Origin: Ficedula albicollis
Taxonomy: Eukaryota > Chordata > Aves > Passeriformes > Muscicapidae
DNA length: 64,000 bases
Direction of reading: 5' to 3'
Assembly (NCBI RefSeq): GCF_000247815.1
Contig: NC_021678.1
Span: forward strand, 11,343,351-11,407,350
Below, one piece after another: positions 13,901-25,053 of this stretch. The notes beneath the pieces were generated by a model. It was given only the letters and a program-made list of their open reading frames with translations. It did no database searches and was not told the origin of the DNA. The translations under genes and the position numbers were made by a program. Every line of letters begins with the position of its first letter. Position 1 is the first letter of the stretch.

Positions 13901-16900
13901 TAACTGTTTTGAACAAATCAAATATAATTAAAGTTGCAAATATCTGAGGTCTTTAGACTACTATTTTTCACAGCCAGGGACAATAGAGAATAATCTGTCT
14001 TTTTCATGGCTGATATGAGGACTTTGTAGGAAGCCATGTTTACAGTTTCAAACTTAGTTGAGACCAATAATTGTTTATAATTTTTCTATGCAAGATAGTG
14101 GAAGATACTCTGATACAAAAAAACCCCTATGCAACAGAAGACAATGAAAAACACTTAGACAAAAGCCAAACTGCCTGTTTCAAATGAACCTGGCAGAAAT
14201 GCTTTGACCTGATAGCAACAGGAAGTATAAACCCTCAAGGACTAACTTACAATTAAATATTTAGAATGATAAATGAATTATCATAATAAACACTTAGAAT
14301 TCAGGTAGAAAATGACTAAGAAAACCACTTTTGCCCATTTGTGGTTTTTTAAAAGAAGGTCAGCTTCTCTTTCAATACAAGACAAAACTCATTCTTTATA
14401 TAATTCATTATCCATTGACAGAGGTTGATTGCATCAGGAATAAATGTGACCCATTTCCTTCAGAATCCCTTCAACTCCTTTGCTTTTTTGTTCAGAATAC
14501 AACAAAATAGCTTTCCAAACAGAAAAATTATAGCAGTAGTGTTATAATTTTACTAATTAGGGATCTATTTCAAATGCAAGGACTGTCACAAAAGTACACA
14601 TTTCTCTGAGTAAACATCACAGCATCAATAACAAATATTTTTGTGTTTCTACTTCAATTGGATCTGTGAAATCAAAGACAATTTAATCCCCTTCCTTATA
14701 ATTCTAAAGCTATCCAAGTCCTTGATGTATAATCAGTGTTAATTGTAGCAGTTAACATTATATCCTCTAATTACTTTCCTGACAGGACTTAGCCAAGTGA
14801 ATTCCTAGTGTTTTGTTTTCTCTGCCAGATTGTAGTTTACAATAAAATACTACTTCAATTTGCATTATTATATCTAAAGTTTTCAATGCAATTTAGGCAA
14901 AAGTATATTCTACATGACAGCAGCTTTGGATCAAATGACACAGAAGGCAGTGTACCTCCTCTATTCAGTTTTGTGGTACTTGTACTATTTCTTTCGCAAA
15001 ATAAGCAAACATGAGATGTTAATATTTTCATATTTTACAACTGTTCTCTTTGCCATAGTGTGTCTGGCACATCTGGTAAATGACCTAAGAAGTTTTAGTA
15101 TAACAACAAGTTCTTTTCTAAAAATTAGAGGCAAGATAAATCACATTTTGCAATGCTCACAGTCAGATAATCCATGCTACAACCAGCTGCCCTTCATGCA
15201 AGACAATGGTTGATTCTGTCACCTGCAACCTGCTGCTTCTCCTGCTCAGTTCGTGTGTTTTCCATCATCCTTTCACATCCCGGGTAACTTCTGTGAAAAT
15301 CAAACAAAATTAATTTCACTTTGCCAAGTTCCAGTCCTCAGTGTATTTTGTTACATCATCGTATCGATATTTCAGTGGGAAGGAATTAAACAGAATAATC
15401 AGCTTTGTTCACCATTCATGTTACCACTTAATAGTAATACATCACTATTTCATGCAATACCCAGCCTAATGATAAAAGAACCAGAAAAAAATCCTTTGTT
15501 TTGTTATGTTTGATCTTCCACTCGAACTGAATTTAATTTAAAAGTATAATAAGCCAACAGAAAATATTTTTCCCTAATTGAGATGTACCATCTGCTCCAG
15601 TAATCAGCAAAACACATCTCAACTAATTTGGATGTTTGATGCACTGCTTTTGTACAACTGACAACAGGAAATATGAACATGATTAGAATACAAAGTAATT
15701 TTTTGTTCTAGCAATATTTGTTTTACACATGCACTCAGTGGACCTACTTCCGTGAAAGCGAGTTGGTCCTCCTATTCTTCTACGCTAAATAAATTTTACA
15801 GGTGTTTCATTCTCAGGCAATCTTAAATAGTCATTTTATCTGCTAGCCAGTGACAAAACAACTAATTTAAATTCATTTTATATTGGAAAATAACTGAAAC
15901 CAGTTATTTTTCACAGAGATTATCTCTGCTGATGACTTACAGAAAACTACATTCTAAATTACCTCTCTGTAGTTTGAAACGTCTTCCAATTTTTATAAAC
16001 TCAAATGCTATGATTCTGTAAAATATTTAAAATTTGGAAGTGAATTTGATAGCTTGAAATAGGATTCCCTCCACATACTAAACAAAATGTGGTTCAAATA
16101 TAAAAGTTTGAGGTCCATACTATTTTAGTTTATATTAACCTGTCAATATTGAGAGTATTTTAGTCCATGAAGAGCACAGGACTTATTCCAGAAAGATAGT
16201 CTGCACCGTGGTGTGTTAGTTGTAAGAAGACTAAGTTTACAGAACAACCTGCATTTAAGATACACAGGGACTTCTCTACCAGAGAATAATTTTAAAACTT
16301 AGGGGAAACCAACTGAAAGAATAACATTAAAGTAGCAAATAAATCTTCCTTTGTAGGAGGATTAACCTGCAGTGAATCAAAGCATTTTGTCTTAATCCCC
16401 TTGTGTACCTCTTACAAGAAAAGGATTCTGTCTTGTAGGACAAGGATAAGAGAGAGATACTTAAATGTCATACAAAGAGTTTTCCCTTTGATGTTTCATG
16501 ACCTACACGTGGAACAATTAAACAATTCAGGACCACTGTCAATCAAGACAATCAATATGGATTTTCTGGTTTATAAGACAGTTATAAAGCTTAAGGCCAC
16601 TTTCTCTGGGAAATAGAGATTTTAGCTCAATTGATGCACTTAATTATTTGAACTAGTTTTAGTGTAAAGTTCTTATTTTGAATGTAGTTTCACTTCATGT
16701 GAGATTGTTCCATATTTACATTGAGAAAGGTTTTGGGTTTGTACAGTTGGTTTTCATGTCTCGACACGAAAGAGGGACCAAAAGCTGACGCTGTTTCTAA
16801 GGTTGAAAAGTGAATGAAAAATTGTTTTTGAAGCACCACAAAAGCTATATGACAACAATTAAGTTTTAATTCTTTTATAAAAAAGGATAACCAAAAGGAA

Positions 16901-18760
16901 GTTAAAAATTTATGTACATATTTCCTTCTTCTCACGTTTTAGTATCTGTGCGAAGGAAATAAGACTTCAGAGCTCTGGTCCCTTAGGTTCTCACTTCCCT
17001 TCTCTGCCAAAACTCCATGGTTTTTTTTTATTTAAATTATCATAATTATAATAAGTGGGGTTTTTTTTGTTTTATTTAAGAGTTACATGTAGAAAAAATG
17101 AGTAAGTCTTCAAGAGGAAAAAAGATGGTGTGAGGAGGCTTGAGGAGGTGCACAAAGGCTCATCTATTCTTGTAATATCTTATCATCTTTCAATAGTAAT
17201 AATTCTCAGTGCTCTGCTTTTTCATCTCAGAGCTATTTTTTATTGATTTTTGGAGAATGATTACTTTTTTTTATTGAAAGAAATTCTTAACTTAAGAAGT
17301 AAAATGACTAAAAAAACCCAAGCAAATTATGTTTGCTATATTTAAATTCAGCCCATAATTTGCAAGTTTTTGACAAGCTCCAAGTTCCAACACAAACAAA
17401 GGCATACACATAAACCTGTATCAGAAGGAAATGTTTTGTTTCTCAATTTTCTACTCTAATTGAAAGAAAGCAAAAATGCTTCCTATTAACTAGATGTTTA
17501 TATGGAAATCAACAACAACAAAAACTTAATTAGAAAACTAATATCTAATCTTTGGACCTCTTCTGTCTTTCCATCAATGAAGCTATTAGTGTGCTGGATG
17601 TGCATAAATGCTTGCACATTGTCATCACAGGAGATATTTTATTTTCCTTAAAACAAGGCTATTAATTTTCTCCCACCATTGAGGTAATTCTTCTAGAGAG
17701 AATAAGTCAGCCTAATCTCCTTCCTAGTTATGCAGTTACACAGTTCAAAATGCCCATAGATTATGAGCATATTTATCTCACACTTTTTGATGTGGTGTTC
17801 TCAGTCTGGATTCCTTCAGCTTTTATCTATGAGAAGAAAGACTTAAATGGGTATTTTTTTCAGCTTATATGTGGTCTTATATCATACAAGGCTCTCATAT
17901 GAACAAGCACATTTTCTCAGTCAGTCAGGCTGGGCAAAGGAAGAGTCAGAAGAGAAAGAGAGAGGCACAATAACTATGTCTCATGCATGAGCTCCAGCTT
18001 TAAAATTTTCTGTGCAAGCATGGAAAACAAACCATACACCACACAATAATCCCAGTTCTACACTTATGTAGGTTATATGAGTCTAAATAATAGATGTAAG
18101 TTAAACAGGACAAAAACATCACATCTTCCATAATTTCCCTATTAATCTTTACATGTAAGTAACTAACAAGCAGGCTAGAAATCTGCTGTACTTGCAATAT
18201 GTTGAGCTCTCAGCTGTCTCCCCTGACAATGTGTGAATACAGGCTATGCAAAAGTCATTGTCACCCGCAGGGAGGTGAGTGCTAGCCTTCTTTTCAGCAT
18301 TTCAGGGTCCTACCTTGGGGCCTATTAGCAAGAAGGCAGACTGCTTTATTATTTGAAAAGCTGTTCACCGTGATTTATGGCCTTGTATTAGCCTCCTCAT
18401 CTTGAGATATTAGACAATCATACTTTGTCATGGACAATCTGAGGTGGGGAAAACACAGAGCATTCATCTTCTCTTGCCATCCAGGACACTTCTTTTCATC
18501 TATTGTTTTTTCCCCTGGCATATCATTTCCTTGTAATCAATTTAAATTGAAAACTTTAATGACCTTCCCTGAGCATTACACAGTCTTTTCACCGACTCTG
18601 AGGTTTTTCTGCAAAGAAATTAAAACTCCAAAGCCTTTTAAAATTTACAGGATTTTCCCTACCAAAAAAGCATACAAGTCTCATTTGTGATTATGAAAAT
18701 ATTTTGAAAAATTACCAATTAAGCAGACCCAAAATACCCAGTATAAATATTTCCACATTT
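7927..18760. other. Long unique stretch, no gene seen
   Basis: Nearly 11 kb without a transposon or tandem repeat that I can recognise. A GC-richer patch at about 8545-8770 and another at 11890-12120 contain short frames without known motifs. The 99-codon plus frame at 14914-15213 looks hydrophobic only because AT-rich codons give Phe, Leu, Ile and Tyr. Homopolymer T runs occur near 10740 and 12385. The scarcity of old repeats fits an intron or a gene desert with conserved noncoding DNA. Confidence 0.55.
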
Positions 18761-19318
18761 TGTGTTTTAACCCCAGCTGGCAAATAACCAGCACATAGCT
18801 GCTCGCTCACTCCCCCTTTCCCAGCCAGGGCAGTGGGGAGTAGAATTGGAAAAAGGTAAAACCCTTGAGCTAAGAATTGTTGAAAAATTGAAATAAAGTC
18901 AAATTACTACTACTACTAATACTACTACTAATAATATTATTATTAAAAGGAGAGACAGAGAGAAATAAAACACAGGAAAGACAAGTGGTGCCCAATACAA
19001 CTGGTCATCACCAGTTGATCGACGCCCATTCCCTCCCCAAGTACTGATTGGCACCTCCAGGCCAACTCCCCCAGTTTGCATACCGGGCATGACACACTGT
19101 GGTGTGGAATATCCCTTAGAGCTGCTCAGGACAGCTGTTCTGCCTTTCCTCCCTCCCAGCTTCCTGTGCACCTCCTCACTGGCAGGGGAAACTGAAAAGT
19201 CAGCTGAAATCTACTAAAAGAGCCTATTATCAACATTATTCTCATAGTTAATTCAAAGCACAGCATTGTACCAGCTACAAGGAAGAAAATTAATCCTATC
19301 CCAGCCAAAACCAGGACA
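18761..19318 (-). mobile_element. ERVL-type LTR (3' LTR of a degraded endogenous retrovirus)
   Basis: Read on the minus strand it starts TGTCCTGGTTTTGGCTGGGA and ends near AAAACACA, about 558 bp, so the TG...CA ends are present. This start, followed by a TAGCTGGTACAATGCTGTG-like segment, is a signature I associate with a widespread avian ERVL-type LTR. A trinucleotide run of ACT/ATT type (18906-18944) lies inside it, as in other members of the family. The sequence just outside its 5' end (19319 onward) looks like internal retroviral sequence, which makes this the 3' LTR. No intact retroviral gene is present. Confidence 0.85.
18906..18944. repeat. Trinucleotide (ACT)n/(ATT)n run inside the LTR
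   Basis: Alternating ACT and AAT/ATT triplets over about 40 bases. It is part of the LTR rather than an independent locus, but is likely to vary in length. Confidence 0.85.
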
Positions 19319-19800
19319 GTATCCACCCCTCATTGCATACCATTTATGCCATGCCTAGCTCCCACATTTTGCAATGCATCACAGTTAGCCACCATCATTC
19401 TTCTTGGTCCTTTGATAAACAGACACACATTCAGGAGAGTATGCACCATTCCTGTGACAGTCCATTGAGTTAATTTGTTTCATGACTTTGAGCTCCACCC
19501 GTCATAACAGTTGTTCAGGGCAGAAAATTTGGTGTGGTTTTGGGTTGCTGCATCATGAAGCCAGTTCTGGTCCCATCACTGCTGGGCTTGTCCCATTCAA
19601 TTTTCATTAATCTGGGTGATTTTTGCTATAGTGTCCCTGATATTGCCTATAGTCACCATAGAAGTGTTTATATACAGTGCTACATAGCAATTAACACCAT
19701 GCAATTTATTTCATGAGCTAGCCTCACCTAAAATCCAATCCCCTTGAGGTGCTTGTCAGCCTTCCCCATCTCCACCTAAGCTAACAAACAACTACATGCA
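19319..19800 (-). mobile_element. Internal remnant of the ERVL-type element, next to its 3' LTR
   Basis: This stretch directly abuts the 5' edge of the minus-strand LTR and resembles the 3' internal region I associate with the same avian ERVL family. It contains no long open frame, so it is a decayed non-functional relic. The left-hand limit of the provirus is uncertain: similar-looking sequence may continue to about 20000, and no matching 5' LTR is found in the window. The rest of the provirus has been lost or truncated. Confidence 0.6.
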
Positions 19801-19999
19801 AAATAGGTGCAGAATGAAAACAGATACTGACATTTGGAACCACTGTGCCACAAAGCAACTGCACGCCTTAGGCAGAGTCTGCTGCAGGTCATTTGAAATG
19901 ATAAACCAAAAGGTCACAGAGGATATAATAACTGATTTTTACCACTGCCTTTCTGAGGGATGTATCACCTGAGGACACACAAAATTGTTCAAGAGCATT

Positions 20000-22212
20000 A
20001 GTGGAGTCACAGCAATGCAAACTCAATGAAAAAGTGATGTTGTAATACGAAAGTATAAAGACATTATAGATGTTTTTTTGACACCTTGGAAACAAAAGAG
20101 TTTGGCTCTGCTCTGTGGGGAGTAGATGAACATGGATTAATCTTTTGTCTTTTTACCCTTAAAGTACAACAGACCTTTCACTGGCAGCCCCAATGTATTC
20201 CTTCATACTAGGAGGAGAACAGGGGGAGAAAATCTGGTATTTATGGATTAAAAATAAATAAATAAACAACACCCCCTCCCCCATCTCACTACCATAAAAG
20301 GCCAAGGACTTCTTTTTGTCCTCCCATTCACAAACAAGGAAAACAAAATGGAACAAAAACAATCTGTTAGAGAGAGAGACCTCAAATTAAGGGTTTTGTG
20401 ATTTAAATCTTTCCCCACAACATTAGGAAAGCTGTTCTGGGCTGCTTGCCTTGAGGAAGAGCATCTGATTGAAATGGGGATTCCCACTGCCACATGAATG
20501 TCCTAATACAAGGCCACCAACAATTCCAAAGCGCCCTCATTTATTTTCATCAAAAATTTCTCGGTTGATACCTCAGGAACCTCTCTAAGAGTATCTGAAG
20601 GAAGGTATCCCTTTTTCCAAAAAAGTTTACATTTCAAGCACTCTTAACCACATCAACTCTGCATGGGATCAGGTTCTCATATCTAAAATGCCTGAGCTGA
20701 ATTCGGAGCAAAGGAGGAAAACAATACCAAGCATTCAAGTGTTCTACAAGTTCAAGTACCACTGACTCAGAAAACCTGGGCATTTAGAACCTAAAGTTTG
20801 AATGAAGTATCAATAATATTTAAGTCTCAAAATACCACTGATGCTTTTGAAATTATACTTCTGCTTTTAAACCCTTACTTTTGTCGGTTATACCAAACAG
20901 CATAGTAGCACATCTTCAAGCTGTGTTAAGCAGCATCACATGAAGCTGTCAAATTTACACCAGAGACCAAAAAAGCTACAATAAAAGAGTGTGAAAATTT
21001 AACTGGCTGATTGATAAGGCTTCTATTTTCATTATTACTTTGGGTTCTGGCATAAATGTAATAAATGCCTTGGTGAAATGGTTAAACCAGAAAAAATGGT
21101 CAACAATTCTGTGAGTACATTATTTTTGGAAACATGGTTAAAACTCCTAATCTCTCTAGTCATTTTGAGACTGCCATTTCTCATCAGCCAAAAGGTGCCA
21201 TGTAAATTGTGCCATTATAGATATCCTTACGTCATAATAAATTTTTCTGCAGGCAGAGAGAGATAAAAAGATTAATTTTGAGATGTGTTCTTCTGTTCAC
21301 AGTAAATCATTCCCGCTGAAATCTCAGATACAGAAATAGCCTCTCTCTTGTCCTGCCGGTTAACCCTTTGAACTTATTTAAAATGCCTTTACATCAAAAA
21401 GCCTTGAGATGGCTGTCTTGCTGAAATCACATGGTTAGGGCTGGGCAATTTGAGAGGAGGAAGTGTGGATAATGTGTTTACACAAAACAGTCCCGGGCTG
21501 ACAAACACAGTAGTGAATCCAAGTTAACAAAAAAAAATGTTAGAAGTCTGTATTTTTCAGTTGAAAAACCTTTAAAACCCCAACCTGTAAAACTTAAACT
21601 TCAAACATTTTGATGATCCATTTTGCCTCAGTGAACTTGAAAAACTGAATTGCTGGGTATCTTTGTAGTTTAAAAATAAAGTACTTACATCCTGGCACAA
21701 GTGAAATAATTCATCAACCAAAGACTGAACAAAACAAAAATAGGAAAAAAATAATATTTTCACTCTGTCTTTATGTTAGTGACATACCTCAACTATACCA
21801 GCTGCCAGCAGGAAGAACACCAGGCAGCCACCCTGCCTGGGGAATAGCAGTGGTCAGGAGGGATGATATGCTGGACTGGAACCCAGTGGCTGCCAATTAG
21901 AAAAAACACAACACACATTATCAGAAAAGTACAGTTGAAGAGGTCCATCTAGGCACTTTATATGCCCTTCACATACACATCAATATTTAAAACATTGTCT
22001 TCTTTCATGCGAATCAGCAGGAAAATCTGTTTTAGCCAGGCTACAGACTGTCTGAGAAAGCAGCAATTAAAATCTGTTATCCACATCCTATCACTTTCAC
22101 TTCAGGGATTTCTCTTCCTCCCACTCTCCACAAAACTAACAGCAGTGCAAGGTTTTGCCTTTATGATTGAATGCTGCAGGGAGCAAAGAGCAGACTGTCA
22201 GTTGTCAGTATT
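20000..22212. other. Unique sequence, no gene seen
   Basis: No coding exon or transposon is recognised. An (AAAT)n-like run sits at about 20248-20268. A cAMP-response-type octamer TTACGTCA lies at 21227-21234 and is reported separately. Confidence 0.5.
21227..21234. promoter_or_regulatory. CRE/ATF-like octamer TTACGTCA
   Basis: TTACGTCA is a close variant of the cAMP-response element TGACGTCA and is bound by ATF/CREB and C/EBP-ATF dimers. It is followed directly by TAATAAATT, an AT-rich homeodomain-type sequence. CpG-containing motifs are rare in this AT-rich window. Whether it is active cannot be told from sequence alone. Confidence 0.3.
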
Positions 22213-22530
22213 ATCACAGAATTACAGAATGGTTGGTTTGGAAAGAACCTCTGGAGGTCATCTAGTCCAAGGCCCCTGCTAAAGCAGGATCATCTAGAGC
22301 AGGTGCACAGGATCACATCCAGGCAGATTTTTAATAACTCCTGAGAAGGACACTTCAGAACCTCCCTGGGAAGCCCATTCCAGTCACTCCCAAGGTAAAG
22401 AAGATTTTTCTTATAGACAGATAATTTCCTGTGTTTCAGTTCGTGACCTTTGTCAAGTTGCTGGTCTCCACTGACAAGTGTCTGTCCCCATCCTCCTGAT
22501 GATCACTCTTTAAGATTTTAAGATAGAGTG
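22213..22530 (-). mobile_element. CR1 LINE fragment, 3' end, minus strand
   Basis: It begins with the reverse complement of the CR1 3' terminus (ATCACAGAATTACAGAATGG). It continues through the characteristic 'CATCTAGTCCAAGGCCCCTGC', 'CCTCCCTGGGAAGCCCATTCCAGT' and 'CTTCCTGTGTTTCAGTT' type segments of the CR1 ORF2 end and 3' UTR (quoted loosely; point differences exist). It is about 318 bp and 5'-truncated, as most CR1 copies are. CR1 is the dominant LINE of birds and reptiles, so this is a main clue to the organism. Confidence 0.95.
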
Positions 22531-23334
22531 GCTGCAGTTAGGTCAGGGTTATAGGTATGGATTAAGGATATAGTTAAACAATTCTGTGTTGGACAGTTTC
22601 AAGGTCACATATACACAGGCACACAGCACAGCAGTCAAAGTTATGGGGATGAATAGAAACCTACAGAAGCTAAATCCTCTCTCACTGTCACCTTGGCCCC
22701 ATGAGGCTGCCAAAGAAATTAAAGACACATTGAATTGATAATTCACTCAGTAGTGTGCGTGGAGGCTCTAATGATACAACTCAGAGGATAAAAAGCAAGA
22801 GGAGGAGTCCCAGTGCTGTGAGCCAGTGGCAGTGCAAACCATCACAAAGCACATGGGTAAGACTGCTGATGACCACACAGCTAACCTCGAATTTACAGCT
22901 GAAGCCAAAGGACAACCAGTTTAAATCATGTCTGTGTGTGGGTACAGCATCCAGGCTAAGATCCCACTGCCCCAGTCTGGAGAGCTGTTGACACAGTGCT
23001 GTACCTAAAGTAATATATGTGTGCTCCTGAGAGACCACATTTACTTCAGCAAAGACCTGCTCTAGCATAAAGTGGGAATGAGTTTGTGCCTTATCAGGCA
23101 GTCAGGGGATGAACACATGCCCATATAAAATACTACCCTGCCTGATGTTCCTGCACTCTGCTGATAACCTCTCAGAAGTATTCTGTTAAAAAAACCCAAA
23201 AAAACTGCTGAGTTGGTTTAATGTCTCCAATTTGACAAACTTTTAGAAAATCAATAACAAATTTCTGAAAGACTTTAGTTAACATCCACAAGCTTCTTCA
23301 GCTGAATATTTTCCTACTAATACAATAAGCACAA
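22531..23334. other. Unique sequence, no gene seen
   Basis: A modestly GC-richer patch (22750-23060) has overlapping open frames of 78 and 95 codons on opposite strands. Neither has a recognisable domain. Confidence 0.5.
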
Positions 23335-23430
23335 TTCCGAAGGAAAAAACATATAGGTTATTGATCCAAGTACTTTGAGACAGTTCCAAAGGAAAAAAAA
23401 TATAGGTTATTGATCCAAGTACTTTGAGAC
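23335..23430. repeat. 49-bp tandem duplication, two copies
   Basis: Copies start at 23335 and 23384. Both contain ATATAGGTTATTGATCCAAG followed by TACTTTGAGACA. They differ at a few bases in the A-rich part (CCGAAGG/CCAAAGG and AAACAT/AAAAAT). Confidence 0.93.
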
Positions 23431-24792
23431 ATAACTGATTATTAACAGGAGGCAGTAAGAAATATTACCCTTTGGTTCAGTGCAGAGTAATTAAGGATAT
23501 TAATCAAGTCCAGGTTTTCTTGTGCAGATTCTTGTCTTTGCTATGAATAGTAGCCTGGGATTCAAAAGGGTAATGAATACCATAGCTAACATAGGAATAA
23601 CTACATAGTATATGTAAAAATACAGCCATCAATTATCAAATACTGGTAGGATCAGTCATTTCATTTTCTTAAAAATAAGCTATTTATCTTTTGAAGGTAA
23701 ATTGTCAGCATTGGAAATGACAATCATAAAAAGCAATGGATGTTGATAACTAACACCATGTCTACAGATAAACAGAAACTGCTAGAAAGTTTTTGACACA
23801 TTTCACATCTAAGTAGTAAACCAGTGTCACACAGAAATCAGAAAAGAAAGGGCACTTCCTATCCCAAAATATTGTCTCCTTAGAAAAGGAAACACTGGAA
23901 ACCAGACGGCACTTCTCAGAGGAAAAGAAAGAAAGAAAAAAAAATCACAGGGGGTGGTAGGGAATAAAAGCAGCTCTCAGACTATGGAAGAAGATCCCCA
24001 GCAAAGCAAAAAGGATAAAGCTACATTTTTTTTGCTTTTTTTGGCCCAGCTTTGTTCCTGTGTTCCCAAAACTTCACAGAAAGTGCATCATGGAGTTGCT
24101 TTCTTAGCAACTCTCCTCAAATGCCTGGAAATTATTCAAACTTCAATACCTCCTGGTGCTTATCGCTTCCCTACCTGCAAATACACACCTCTTGATGAAT
24201 CGTTATTGCATAAGAACTGCCATAATTTTCAAACTAGCTCCCTTGACTTTAGAGTGCATACAGTGTTACGTATGATAATCTAAGGATTAATCACAGGCTT
24301 CATACCCTTAAGTGTTGGGCTTCATCCAGGCTGTGTTGTCCACTTTGAAAGTATTCCCATCAGTACATTACTGCCATTTATTCCTAACGTACTCTTACAC
24401 TTTTGTGGTGCAAGCATAAAAGGGACAAAGACGGATGAGGATGATCATTCAGAGCATTCTGCTTTAGAGTTTCCCCATAAAGAGGAATCTGTGTGCATAA
24501 AGCACAGAGTATTGATATTAAGCTTATCTGATTAGTCAAGAAATATTACTTATAACCAATAACCCAGACATCCCCTATTCTTTCATTTGTAGCTTTTCCT
24601 TCATGCATTTTCTTATGCAGAAAATCCCCTACAGATTTTACCTGGAACATTTAATGAGGTTTCTGTGTGAAAAGACATACCACTGTTTTTTGGACAAAAG
24701 AAATTAAAAAGCCATCATCATTTGCACATCATTTTGTTGTTCCTGTACAAGATATCAGATATTTCATAAACAATGGATAAGCTGAAATATAT
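23431..24792. other. Unique sequence, no gene seen
   Basis: A GAAA-type purine tract occurs at about 23922-23943. A 109-codon plus frame (23954-24283) follows but shows no known domain, and I treat it as chance. Nothing else is identified. Confidence 0.5.
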
Positions 24793-24918
24793 GCAGGCAG
24801 CTCCAGTGTCTCTGCGTGTGATCTGTGAAAAGCTGACATCTGATCTCCATCATCCGCAGGCAGCTCCAGTGTCTCTGTGTGTGACCTGTGAAAAGCTGAC
24901 ATCTGATCTCCATCATCC
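24793..24918. repeat. 63-bp tandem duplication, two copies
   Basis: Copies lie at 24793-24855 and 24856-24918, each starting GCAGGCAGCTCCAGTGTCTC. I count two transitions between them. The 63-bp period is a multiple of three, so 21-residue repeats appear in open frames on both strands (plus 24773-25087 and minus 24764-25117). Openness on both strands at once argues for a repeat effect rather than coding. Confidence 0.95.
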
Positions 24919-24941
24919 ATTTCCCAGACCTCTCAAGCAGT

Positions 24942-25053
24942 GTCCTGCAGGCCAGGGTGCAGGTGACCTGCTGGCAGCACCAGTTGGATTCCTCTTCGTC
25001 CTGCAGGCCAGGGGCGCAGGCGACCTGCTGGCAGCACCAGTTGGATTCCTCTT
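24942..25053. repeat. 56-bp tandem duplication, two copies, GC-rich
   Basis: Copies lie at 24942-24997 and 24998-25053. Both run from GTCCTGCAGGCCAGGG through GACCTGCTGGCAGCACCAGT to GGATTCCTCTT. The second copy has one extra G and two CpG-creating differences (GGGCGCAGGCGACC). It lies only 23 bp after the unrelated 63-bp duplication. Confidence 0.95.

Noticed and set aside
14914..15213. 99-codon frame with apparent membrane segments
   Set aside because: Hydrophobicity follows from AT-rich codons. There is no charge pattern, family or splice context to support a gene.
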